Shown piece after piece: positions 26,101 to 33,599 of a stretch of 64,000 nucleotides of DNA (within the stretch, counting starts at the first letter, position 1; the number at the start of each line of letters is the position of its first letter). The notes under the pieces were generated by a model, which had not been told where the DNA came from, ran no database searches, and saw nothing but the letters and a program-made list of their open reading frames with translations. The position numbers and the translations under genes are program-made. This stretch comes from JAVJSU01 sp040219275 (lineage in GTDB: Bacteria; Chloroflexota; Anaerolineae; Aggregatilineales; Phototrophicaceae), in assembly GCA_040219275.1 (NCBI GenBank), contig JAVJSU010000042.1, positions 124,001-188,000 of the forward strand. The letters run 5' to 3'.

Positions 26101-27327
26101 ATACCACGCGCCGTCAGCCGATTGACCCCTAATGTCTACGGATGTGCCGGGTTCGAGTGCTTCAAATGCTGAGAAATCCGTCCCTGCACCGTCACGAACG
26201 GCCACTGTCTGTAAGGAATCAATTGTCGCGTTTCCGCCAGCAAATTGTCCCATTGCGCTTAAAGTCGCCTGTACTGCCGCTTCTACCGTCTGCGCGATGC
26301 CGGACTCGCTACATTGCGCCGCCTGTGTCGCTTCTGTGTTGCAGGCATTAATGACCGCTTGCTGTGTGAAATCGGCGCTGAGGTTTTCATTACGGGCAGA
26401 CTCAGTCGCGTCATTAATCACTTGCGTGGCGGTTTGTAGTCCCGCTTCGAGTGTTGGTGTTAGGTTGGCAGTTACGCCCCGCTGAGTGGCTTCTACGATG
26501 ATGCGTGTCGCCTCTAATTGACCGGAAGAAATGGTCGGCGTAGGGGTCCCATCTAACGCCCGTTGAGTTGCTTCTGCAAGAATGCGCGTCGCGTCTAATT
26601 GACCGGAAGCAATGGTCGGCGTGATGGTAAATGTGGCGGTTGCCTTCGGGATGACCGCATCCGGTACACGTAGAACATCGCCCACATTCGGAACATAATT
26701 CGGGTCTTCTGGAATGCAATTCGCCTCGAACATCTGGTAGAGATTGTCAAAATCAATGCCATATCTGGCGGCGATAAAGGCGAATGTGTCCCCGCTTCTC
26801 ACGGTATATGTATCCGTCCAACCTTCAACAGGCGGGCAGTCGTCTGCATTCAGCGCATTGGGTGACGCGGTGGTTGCGGTCAGGAGTGCGCTGTAAACGG
26901 GTGTTTCGTCTTCCGGCTGGGCGCTGAGTGTCAGCAATAACGCGACGCTGAACAGCACGGCGATCACTGCGGCGGCGAGGGTGAGCGGCAGGCGACGCGA
27001 ACGGCGATTGCGTTGCGCGTGGGCTGTATCCGGTTGATAGGTTCTCAAATAATTGTCAGTGGTCATCGGTCTGTGTTCCTCCAGATCGGTTAAGTCTTTT
27101 GTGGTTATGGGAGTCTTCGGTTGATAACGCGCCAACAAACGGGCTTCTAGCGCCTCCTCAAATTCTGGCGATGCTTGCGGCAAAAGGCTGGTCAATTCGT
27201 CCAGAATCGGATGCGATGTGCCGGATTCCGGCGTGTTGATACCGTCAAGCTGTTTTTGCTTCCGTTGATTCAGCAGGCGTTCGATTTCTTCCAATAAGGC
27301 TTTGTCATGGGTGCCGTTGGGATTCAT
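23200..27327 (-). CDS. Large anti-sigma-like membrane protein with LysM, SH3 and four SAF (CpaB-like) domains
   Basis: A 1375-residue protein starting at an ATG with GGAAGGAAG in front, overlapping the sigma-factor stop (ATGA). Residues 1-112 are cytoplasmic and contain the SPEFEEALEARLLARYQ type of helix seen in sigma-linked regulators; one membrane helix lies at about 113-135. Outside follow a LysM domain (about 173-224), three imperfect 27-residue repeats of the GQLDATRILAEATQRA kind, an SH3 domain (about 375-435) and a Thr-Pro linker. Four SAF units then begin with QIVVA...RRGEVIT, separated by CpaB/RcpC-like segments. The layout suggests an envelope sensor holding the ECF sigma factor, but the anti-sigma role is inferred from position. 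Ligand: possibly peptidoglycan. Confidence 0.8.
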   Translation of the reverse strand: MNPNGTHDKALLEEIERLLNQRKQKQLDGINTPESGTSHPILDELTSLLPQASPEFEEALEARLLARYQPKTPITTKDLTDLEEHRPMTTDNYLRTYQPDTAHAQRNRRSRRLPLTLAAAVIAVLFSVALLLTLSAQPEDETPVYSALLTATTASPNALNADDCPPVEGWTDTYTVRSGDTFAFIAARYGIDFDNLYQMFEANCIPEDPNYVPNVGDVLRVPDAVIPKATATFTITPTIASGQLDATRILAEATQRALDGTPTPTISSGQLEATRIIVEATQRGVTANLTPTLEAGLQTATQVINDATESARNENLSADFTQQAVINACNTEATQAAQCSESGIAQTVEAAVQATLSAMGQFAGGNATIDSLQTVAVRDGAGTDFSAFEALEPGTSVDIRGQSADGAWYEILLADGRRGWVPSELVSFNRLPVLPIFVASPTATITASATFTPTTTWTITASATFTPTTTPTPTPFATFTPTPAGESVTQIVVARRNIRRGEVITENDITEGIMLTSQVVEYAVESMDDVVGMIARADIYIGQTIESWALVDDPDDLLQGVVVPEGRNSILIPFDTMLSVSYGVQQGDHVALEVVQDGSTVETFEDAIILGVLSDPDRLVVAVLPTDATTYFDLIDSGADFQISINQISIRSGMQSVSIPIDQIGSASLWIVEGDVVVIISDDGLTTVSPSATVLRKTQEYLYVEVTPLEATRLTRIIEAGSPLTFALLSEDLAEIVTQIVVATQIIGRGEVITEEDVALRGWSSNAVPENAITSIEDVVGMRARTDIFTQQPILTSMVIEDFTPSMSDLDIPAGKRAVAMPFNTDSMSYSVQEGDYVSIGIVPNDSTDVVVENALILAVNEDIVYVAVSPTEAVVLASLVTSGTDLYLYLIPITESSGETRQIVVSVQNIQRGEIIQEEDVALRNWQPNAIPENAITSTESVIGMRARTDVFVEQPILTSMVLPTTPVASANGTCCANIPLDQISDASMWIMENDVITIRIGADVLTTSATVVLVTQDFISVDVTTSIYTLIERRVEEGSVFTAFLTNTEDETNTETRQIVVALRDIERGARIVRADLEMADVPIDLIPEGAYTDFESVIGHRARVDFDAGAPISEALLVPTLNEDFEYEFEFADNAEIIEIPMRQVYMPGTGEFRNVIIESELPNGTIITVSHHAYVGYGATEVEPEEVYGIIVPTEDADLLQGFVNSGFPIRMYGFSVESDDTEIAGIIPTGLRAIAIPMPAVLMDDPLQVVGSRVDVLAAMYFVDVDGEFQSIVPGQENVVQGGLNAAWNLGQQATLENGETPELVIQRTILNALVVQYQAVEITGEDGWVEPNENAQTPIVTLAVSPQDAVILNYLIDANIPLAFIRSGG
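25905..26005 (-). repeat. DNA repeat encoding Thr-Pro linker
   Basis: Within the large membrane protein, two near-identical stretches of about 45 bases (GTTGTCGGCGTGAAGGTCGC is the shared core) encode ITASATFTPTTT twice. This low-complexity stalk links the SH3 domain to the SAF units and may vary in length by slippage or recombination. Confidence 0.6.
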
Positions 27328-27953
27328 GGGGTTCTTCCTTCCCAATCACGGTCATATTTATTTGCAAGGTCTTCTAAAGCGCGACATAAATGCGAGGCAA
27401 CGGTACGTTCATCAATGCCCAGTACCTCCGCGATTTCTTTATTTTTGAGTTCGCCGAAAAAGCGCAGGGTGACGATTTCCTGCCTACGCGGCGACAGCGT
27501 GGTGATCGTGTCTCGCAGGCGGGCGAGGCGCTCTTTTTGCATCAGGCGTTCGTCCGGCGTGGGCGTGTCGCTGTGCAATTCCGGCAAATCATCCAGCGGA
27601 ACGGGCGGTAAATACCCCTTTCGCCGACGATAATATTTCACCACCTGATTATGGGCGATACGAAATAGCCACGCGGCGAACGCGCCGTCACCGCGATACT
27701 CGAAGCGCTCCAAGCCTTCTACCATCCCCGCGAAGATTTCGGCGACAAGGTCTTCCGCATCCACCTTATCGCCGACGCGGTAGGCGACATAGGCGAAAAT
27801 ACGCGGGAAATATTGGCGATACAGCACCTTAAACGCTTCTGCATCAGTTTTCGCCCGTTCGATGAGCACACGCTCTGCATCAGCGTTTTCTTTGTTCGGC
27901 GCGTTGTCGGTGCTGTCCGTTGCTTCAGTGCTGGTTGTTTCGGTCATGACCAT
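27324..27953 (-). CDS. ECF-family RNA polymerase sigma factor
   Basis: A 209-residue sigma factor with the two-domain ECF layout. Region 2 is at about 45-115 (AFKVLYRQYFPRIFAYVAYRVGD, then DAEDLVAEIFAG and FAAWLFRIAHNQVVKYYRR). Region 4 is at about 145-200 (LSPRRQEIVTLRFFGELKNKEIAEVLGI, then TVASHLCRALEDL). A polar N-terminal tail of about 35 residues precedes region 2. Two in-frame ATG codons six bases apart could start it. Its stop codon overlaps the start of the large membrane protein, the classic coupling of ECF sigma with its anti-sigma factor. Target promoters were not identified. Confidence 0.96.
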   Translation of the reverse strand: MVMTETTSTEATDSTDNAPNKENADAERVLIERAKTDAEAFKVLYRQYFPRIFAYVAYRVGDKVDAEDLVAEIFAGMVEGLERFEYRGDGAFAAWLFRIAHNQVVKYYRRRKGYLPPVPLDDLPELHSDTPTPDERLMQKERLARLRDTITTLSPRRQEIVTLRFFGELKNKEIAEVLGIDERTVASHLCRALEDLANKYDRDWEGRTP

Positions 27954-28209
27954 CCAAACACCATCTGTTCAACCTAACTTTTTACGAGCAGTATTCAGGA
28001 ATCCTGTTGTTTCTCATCTACTAAAACGCGAATTTGCCCGAAATACTGCATTTAATTTTTTACAGTCTTTATAAGCCGTGCAATTGCCCCTGCGTATATT
28101 ACCGAGTAATATGGAAGATAGGGGTTGATGATACAGGTCTTACACTCTGCAAACTGCGAAAATCTTCTGTATACTGAACGCAGTTTGTCCATTGTGCCGG
28201 AGTAAACAC

Positions 28210-28578
28210 ATGACTACCGTTCATAACGAAGCCTACTGGGAAACACTAGACTCGCTCATTACCACGACCTCCATCGTCATTGATAGTGCGACCGGGAGCA
28301 CCCATCCAGACTACGAAAATCGGGTCTATCCGCTGGATTATGGCTATCTGGCAGGCACGACTTCCGCGGATGGTGGCGGGATTGATGTATTCATCGGCAA
28401 AGGTGGTGAAAAATCGGTTGTGGGGATCGTTTGCACCGTTGATCTCCTCAAGCGTGATTCCGAAGTCAAGATTTTGCTTGGCTGTAGCGAGCCGGAAATG
28501 CGCCAGATTGTCGACTTTTTGCATGATGGTGATGGGATGCACTGTTTACTTGTAAAGCGAGAAAGTGGCAATAGTTAA
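28210..28578 (+). CDS. Short inorganic-pyrophosphatase-like protein with altered metal site
   Basis: A 122-residue protein starting at an ATG after GGAG. The segment RVYPLDYGYLAGTTS followed by DGGGIDV matches the core of family I soluble pyrophosphatases (YP-NYGYI-GT-S, then the signature D-x-D-P-x-D). Here the signature reads DGGGID, so the central metal-binding Asp is Gly, and the protein is much shorter than the usual 165-220 residues. The later aspartate block of active enzymes is not apparent. It may hydrolyse another diphosphate or be non-catalytic. The gene stands alone before an alpha/beta hydrolase. Confidence 0.75.
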   Translation: MTTVHNEAYWETLDSLITTTSIVIDSATGSTHPDYENRVYPLDYGYLAGTTSADGGGIDVFIGKGGEKSVVGIVCTVDLLKRDSEVKILLGCSEPEMRQIVDFLHDGDGMHCLLVKRESGNS

Positions 28579-28636
28579 AGTCACTCAACTGACAGCCCAT
28601 TTCCTATTCTCTGAATTCTAGATGGTGAGGCAGACA

Positions 28637-29455
28637 ATGACGTGGACGACATACACCAGCTTACTCGAAGACATCAAAATTCACTATCTGCGTAACGGGC
28701 AACACGATGATCGGCAGACGGTGATTCTTTTACACGGCATCACCGATAGCGGCGCGTGTTTTAAGCGCGTCGGTGCGCTTCTTTCCGCCACATATGATGT
28801 CATTATGCCGGATTGCCGCGGGCATGGGGAGTCTGATGCGCCTAAAACGGGCTACGAACTCTCTTATTTCGCAGATGACATTGTTCGCCTGATTACCGCG
28901 CTCGGTGTTTATCATCCCATTATTATCGGGCATTCGATGGGCGCAGAAACCGCCAGCGTGATCGCTTCTACCGGGCAAAGTTTCGTCAAGGCGCTTGTAT
29001 TAGAAGACCCGCCATTTCGCGCAAAAAAGCCGACACCACATCAGATCACAGCGACGGTTAACTGGTGGGAAAACAGCATCATCCAGCAGAAAAAACGCTC
29101 ATTTGCCTCTCTAATCGAAGAAGCGCAGACACAATTTCGGTGGAGCGAAGAAGATTCCACCACATGGGCGGATTCTAAACGTAAAGCCAGCCCGCATTTA
29201 ACGGAGTACATCCGCAACCAACCGGAACATGAGTGGCGTGAGACACTGAAGCAGGTCAAATGCCCCGCGTTATTGCTCACCGGTGATGTGGAGGGCAAAG
29301 GTGCGATCATGACAGGCGAAATTAGCGAAGAGGTGAAGACACTGATGCCGACTGCTGAGATTGTCAATATTCCGAACGCCGGACATAGTATCCGCCGTGA
29401 CCAATTTGAAGCCTACATCAACGCTGTGATGATCTTTCTCAAGAAATTGGCGTAG
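28637..29455 (+). CDS. Alpha/beta hydrolase
   Basis: A 272-residue enzyme. The oxyanion loop LLHGITDSG is at about 31-39, PDCRGHGES at about 58-66, the nucleophile elbow GHSMG at 98-102 (Ser100), and a C-terminal AGHSIRR segment provides the histidine. The ATG at 28637 is preceded by GAGG and preferred over an ATG 15 bases upstream. No signal peptide. Family members include esterases, haloalkane or epoxide hydrolases and acyl hydrolases; the exact activity is open. It converges on a HEAT-repeat gene. Confidence 0.88.
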   Translation: MTWTTYTSLLEDIKIHYLRNGQHDDRQTVILLHGITDSGACFKRVGALLSATYDVIMPDCRGHGESDAPKTGYELSYFADDIVRLITALGVYHPIIIGHSMGAETASVIASTGQSFVKALVLEDPPFRAKKPTPHQITATVNWWENSIIQQKKRSFASLIEEAQTQFRWSEEDSTTWADSKRKASPHLTEYIRNQPEHEWRETLKQVKCPALLLTGDVEGKGAIMTGEISEEVKTLMPTAEIVNIPNAGHSIRRDQFEAYINAVMIFLKKLA

Positions 29456-29478
29456 TTTCATGATGCAAAAGTAGGTTG

Positions 29479-30141
29479 TTAGCCTAATTGTGTAAGCGCC
29501 CATTTTGCCGTTGCGCTGACTCCATCGTCAGGGTGGGTTTTCAGGGCTTCAATCTGCGGGATTGCGCGCACGTCTTTGAGTTCCGCGAGGATTTCCAGAA
29601 TGGTGATGATGCTCCCGGCGGAGGGCTGACTTTGCAGGACGAGCAATAAACCATCCACCACGTTTTTGCCGCCGATTGCCAGCACGCTCTTCGAGGCAAA
29701 ATAACGCACATCGTCGTCTTCATCGTCCAGCATCACAGAAATCAACGGCATGATGGCACGGTCATCCGGCAATTTGCCCAGTCCCTCCGCTGACGCTGTC
29801 CGCACACCCGCATCGCCATCGTAGAGCAAATCGAGCAACGCCTGAAATGCACGGAAATCGCGCTGTCTGCCCAGAGATGCGACGACCTGTGCGCGGATTT
29901 TCGGGTTGTCTTCTGCGAGTGCGCTGACCAATGGCATCACCGTCCGATCATCGCGCAGATTGCCGAGCGCCTCCACCACGCGCAAACGCACATCGTCGTC
30001 AGGGTCTGCTAATGCGCTGATAAGGGGCAGAATCACGCGGTCATCCCGCTGACGACCCAGATACCATGCGGCATTCCGGCGCTCGTCTATGTCACCGTTT
30101 GCAAGTAGGGCGAAATAATCTTCCAGTGTGAGGTCTGTCAT
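29479..30141 (-). CDS. HEAT-repeat protein
   Basis: A 220-residue cytoplasmic protein built from about six HEAT (PBS-lyase type) repeats of 31 residues. Each carries the pattern DDR-V-x-PLISAL-D-DDDVR-x-VVEALG, for example near 33-63 and 64-94. It forms an alpha solenoid for protein binding. It overlaps the Dtd gene upstream by four bases, so it is translated with it; a joint role in tRNA quality control is only positional inference. Confidence 0.9.
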   Translation of the reverse strand: MTDLTLEDYFALLANGDIDERRNAAWYLGRQRDDRVILPLISALADPDDDVRLRVVEALGNLRDDRTVMPLVSALAEDNPKIRAQVVASLGRQRDFRAFQALLDLLYDGDAGVRTASAEGLGKLPDDRAIMPLISVMLDDEDDDVRYFASKSVLAIGGKNVVDGLLLVLQSQPSAGSIITILEILAELKDVRAIPQIEALKTHPDDGVSATAKWALTQLG

Positions 30142-30587
30142 AGGTCGTTTGTATCCAGAATAATCGTCACGGGACCGTTGTTATGAATCTCGACCAGCAT
30201 CATCGCGCCGAATTTGCCTTCGGCGACCTGCTGAATGCCTTCGTCTTTGAGCCGTGCCGTAAAATAATCGACCAGTGGCGCGGCAATTTCTGGCGGGGCG
30301 GCGTGGATAAAGCTCGGACGGCGACCCTTTTTCACATCCGCATAAAGCGTAAATTGTGATATGACCAGCACCCCGCCACCCACATCGAGCAGGGACAGGT
30401 TCATTTTACCGTCCGCATCATCAAACACACGCAAATTGGCGACCTTTTTCGCCAATAGTGCCGCGTGTTCTTGAGTGTCCTCATGCGTCACGCCGACGAG
30501 GGCGACAAAGCCATTATCTATCGCGCCGTTCACTTCATCATTGATCGTCACGCTACCGTGTGTGACCCGTTGTAAAATTACGCGCAT
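30138..30587 (-). CDS. dtd: D-aminoacyl-tRNA deacylase
   Basis: A 149-residue enzyme of full family length. It starts with MRVILQRVTHGSV and has the two motifs that build the chiral pocket: SQFTLYA at 77-83 and the cross-subunit NGPVT at 137-141 (cis-Gly-Pro). It removes D-amino acids mistakenly attached to tRNA, acting as a dimer in the cytoplasm. It is the first gene of a two-gene unit with the HEAT-repeat protein. Confidence 0.97.
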   Translation of the reverse strand: MRVILQRVTHGSVTINDEVNGAIDNGFVALVGVTHEDTQEHAALLAKKVANLRVFDDADGKMNLSLLDVGGGVLVISQFTLYADVKKGRRPSFIHAAPPEIAAPLVDYFTARLKDEGIQQVAEGKFGAMMLVEIHNNGPVTIILDTNDL

Positions 30588-30794
30588 TTGTTTTCTCGTT
30601 CTTTGACTGCTTGCTTTGATATTGTAACGCTAGGATGAGCGTAGGGGAATTCTTAAATCCGGCAAAATTTGAGGCGATAACATGAGCAAGACCTAACACA
30701 TCGCATAGAGGTCTGTGAGATTTGATTGCCTTTAGACTTCGTAATGCTTCATAATGAGAGTATGTTGTTTTAACGAGTGGATGTGAACAGTATT

Positions 30795-32354
30795 ATGAGC
30801 ACAACAAGCAAAAAAATCATCGTCATCGGCAGTGGCTTCGGCGGGTTGGGCGCGGCGATCCGTTTGGCGGCACGCGGTTATGAGGTCGAAATCTTCGAGA
30901 AGCGCGACAAACTCGGCGGACGGGGCTATACATACGAAATCAACGGCTTTAAATTCGACGGCGGTCCGACGGTCATCACCGCGCCGTTTATGTTCGATGA
31001 CATCTGGGCGGCGGCGGGCAAAAAACGTGAGGATTACATCACCTTCGTGCCGTGTGATCCGTTTTATCGTATCTTCGACGCAGACGGCAAACCCTTCGAC
31101 TACAACGGCGACCCCGAATTTATCCATGAGCAAATCCGCCAGCGTAGCCCCGGTGATGTGGAAGGCTACAAGAAGTTCATGGCGAGCACCAAAGCGATTT
31201 TCCAGAAGGGGTTTGTGGAATTAGCGGATAAGCCCTTTTTGAACTTCACGGATATGCTGAAGGTCGCGCCGGATTTAATCAAAATGCAATCGTATTTGAG
31301 CGTGTATCAATACGCCTCCAAGTTCATCAAAGATGACTTTTTACGCAAGGTATTCAGCTTTCATCCCTTGTTGATCGGCGGAAATCCGTTTGATTCGCCC
31401 TCGATTTACGCGATGATCCATTATCTGGAACGTGAATGGGGCATTCATTATGCGCTGGGCGGGACAGGCGCGATTGTCGATGGCATGGCGAAACTTTTCG
31501 AGGAACTCGGCGGCAAAGTGACCGTCAACGTGGAAGTCGATAAAATTCTGATTGACCCGACGACCAGAGAAGCCACCGGCATCCGCTTGAAAGACGGCAC
31601 GATTCACAAATCCGATGCGGTTGTCAGTAATGCCGATGTTGCGTTTACGTATATGAACATGATCGACAGCCAATATCGCAAAAAGTGGCGGGATTGGCGC
31701 GTGAAAAGCCTGAAATATAGTATGTCGCTGTTTGTGATTTACTTCGGCACGAAACGCCGCTATCGGGATGTTGGTTTGGCGCATCACAACATCATCCTCG
31801 GCGAACGCTACAAAGAATTGCTGAAAGACATCTTCAAAAAGAAGGAACTCACGGACGATTTCAGCCTGTATCTGCACATGCCCACGCTGACCGATCCTTC
31901 AATGGCACCGGACGGACACGAGGCATTTTATGTGCTGTCGCCCGTGCCGCATCTGGGCAGTGGCACTGATTGGAACACCGCCGCCAAGCCCTATCGCGAT
32001 TTGATTATGCAATTCCTTGAGGACAATTATCTGCCGGATTTGCAGGAAAACATTGTCGCCGAGCATTACATCGACCCGTTGCATTTCCAGAACACGCTCA
32101 ACAGCTACATGGGATCGGCGTTTAGCGTTCAGCCCATTTTGATGCAATCGGCGTGGTTCCGCCCGCACAACCGGAGCGAGGACATTCCGAATTTGTATTT
32201 CGTCGGCGCGGGGACGCATCCGGGCGCGGGGTTGCCGGGGGTGCTGTCGTCCAGCATCATCGCGGAGAACCTCATCATGGAAGATTTCCCCGTGTCGCAA
32301 TCCGTGCGGCGTGGCGCGAGTGAAAGTTCGCCTCTGCCCGCCATTGGGGATTAA
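30795..32354 (+). CDS. Phytoene desaturase-like FAD oxidoreductase (CrtI family)
   Basis: A 519-residue flavoprotein. The N-terminal dinucleotide-binding motif IGSGFGGLGAA lies at about 11-21 with a downstream KLGGRG, and the C-terminal FAD segment VGAGTHPGAGLPGV lies near 465-480, both hallmarks of CrtI/CrtN/CrtO-type carotenoid desaturases. No other carotenoid gene (crtB, crtY) is adjacent, so the substrate may be phytoene, another isoprenoid, or something else such as retinol-like molecules. A GTG 18 bases upstream is an alternative start. It is followed by a terminator. Confidence 0.9.
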   Translation: MSTTSKKIIVIGSGFGGLGAAIRLAARGYEVEIFEKRDKLGGRGYTYEINGFKFDGGPTVITAPFMFDDIWAAAGKKREDYITFVPCDPFYRIFDADGKPFDYNGDPEFIHEQIRQRSPGDVEGYKKFMASTKAIFQKGFVELADKPFLNFTDMLKVAPDLIKMQSYLSVYQYASKFIKDDFLRKVFSFHPLLIGGNPFDSPSIYAMIHYLEREWGIHYALGGTGAIVDGMAKLFEELGGKVTVNVEVDKILIDPTTREATGIRLKDGTIHKSDAVVSNADVAFTYMNMIDSQYRKKWRDWRVKSLKYSMSLFVIYFGTKRRYRDVGLAHHNIILGERYKELLKDIFKKKELTDDFSLYLHMPTLTDPSMAPDGHEAFYVLSPVPHLGSGTDWNTAAKPYRDLIMQFLEDNYLPDLQENIVAEHYIDPLHFQNTLNSYMGSAFSVQPILMQSAWFRPHNRSEDIPNLYFVGAGTHPGAGLPGVLSSSIIAENLIMEDFPVSQSVRRGASESSPLPAIGD

Positions 32355-32379
32355 ATCCACGCGATAATATTGACTATGG

Positions 32380-32409
32380 AGCGCATGTCATATCGACGTG
32401 CGCTTTTTT
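32380..32409 (+). terminator. Rho-independent terminator after the CrtI-like gene
   Basis: AGCGCATGTC (32380-32389) pairs with GACGTGCGCT (32395-32404) apart from one mismatch, followed by TTTTTT. Confidence 0.85.
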
Positions 32410-32453
32410 ATTGCGGTATAATGTGGCTATCGAATGTACTAAGAGAATCTAAA

Positions 32454-32675
32454 ATGAACACTGTAACACTTAACCTGCCTGTGGAAGCTGAACTTGCTAA
32501 TCTGTATGAGAATGCAACAGTCATCGAACAGGAACAAATCCAACAGTTATTTGGGGTTATACTCCGCGCAGTAACACATGGTGATTCACTTTCAGCAGTG
32601 ATGGACATGCTCAGTGATCATGCGGAAGAACGTGGCTTAACTCCAGATATCCTCGAACAATTGCTTACCTCTTGA
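32454..32675 (+). CDS. Small antitoxin-like protein, orphan
   Basis: A 73-residue protein beginning with MNTVTLNLPVEAELANLYEN, the beta-then-helix start seen in many small antitoxins, followed by a second helical half. The ATG at 32454 is preferred over upstream in-frame starts that run through the crtI terminator. No toxin-like gene follows on the same strand (the next gene is reversed). Promoter-like TATAAT lies at about 32417-32422. Toxin-antitoxin membership is only suggested. Confidence 0.5.
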   Translation: MNTVTLNLPVEAELANLYENATVIEQEQIQQLFGVILRAVTHGDSLSAVMDMLSDHAEERGLTPDILEQLLTS

Positions 32676-32778
32676 GAAAATAAGTTTTGTTACAGGCATA
32701 TTCATAGCTCTACACGATGAATTGTTGCGACAAAAGTTCGCCTTATTAAAGCAATGAAACATTTGGTTCATCGTCTTA

Positions 32779-33345
32779 TCACTGTCTCGCTTTATACGCA
32801 TCCAATACTCTGACGACAAATATTGAGAAGGCTAGGAACTCTAAAACAGGATACTCATACATCTTAGGAAAATCGATTTCTTGCCCTGATTTAGTTATTA
32901 ACACTATGGTTCTTAAATGCTTTTTTCTTGAGCGTGCAATATCAACTTCACTTAGATTTGCATATAAGAAAGTGGTTTTTTGCTCATTTTCTACCCAGTG
33001 CATGCCTAAGTCTGTGAACAGAATGTATGCTGTTTCGTGAATAACAGGTATAAAGAGACCGCATAGAATTTCACCTGTTTCCGTTTCAGCGGCTGTTTCT
33101 ATTTTCAAACGATTTTCATCTGTTATTTTTACATAATTTTTTGAATGTCTTGCCTGTTTATGAATACGTGATTTTATTGTCTCTACAAAGCTTAACATTT
33201 CTACCTCAACTGAAATTCTATCGCGACATGAAGTACATATTTTAAATTTCCACTTATCGATTAATTTTGATGGATGAAATATAGTTGAATAGCTGTAATC
33301 TCCTACGCCCAATGTGAGTTCTTGTGATCCCTGCGTCAAAGTCAT
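32779..33345 (-). CDS. Unknown protein with possible PH-like C-terminal domain, AT-rich gene
   Basis: A 188-residue protein from the ATG preceded by AGGGAGAGG; the frame remains open a further 66 codons upstream without a good start. The opening MTLTQGSQELTLGVGDYSYSTIF and the last 100 residues (ILFTDLGMHWVENE, then VLITKSGQEIDF, ending in a long helix) suggest two beta-rich units, the second PH-like. I recognise no family. The DNA is markedly AT-richer than neighbouring genes and codon choice differs, a sign of transfer. It diverges from a large membrane protein of unknown function. Confidence 0.6.
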   Translation of the reverse strand: MTLTQGSQELTLGVGDYSYSTIFHPSKLIDKWKFKICTSCRDRISVEVEMLSFVETIKSRIHKQARHSKNYVKITDENRLKIETAAETETGEILCGLFIPVIHETAYILFTDLGMHWVENEQKTTFLYANLSEVDIARSRKKHLRTIVLITKSGQEIDFPKMYEYPVLEFLAFSIFVVRVLDAYKARQ

Positions 33346-33599
33346 TCCTCTCCCTAATATTTGAACTTTCAAACACATGCTTGAAAATGAAAATAAACCC
33401 TTATGAACCATTAAAACCTTTAGTAGAATGATCGAATGGTTATCGTAAGTTTTAGTAACGGGTTTGATCCTTTGTTGTTTGAACAGGCTTTTGACCACTG
33501 ATTTTTGCACGAATGAGCTACGGTGTGTGGTCAGGCTTGACAATGGGTTTAGAATGTTAAAGGACTATCAAACAAAACGTTAAGAAATCGATCAACATT

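Noticed and set aside
33346..33543. N-terminal extension of the AT-rich unknown gene
   Set aside because: The extension would begin at a TTG without a ribosome site, whereas the ATG at 33345 follows AGGGAGAGG.
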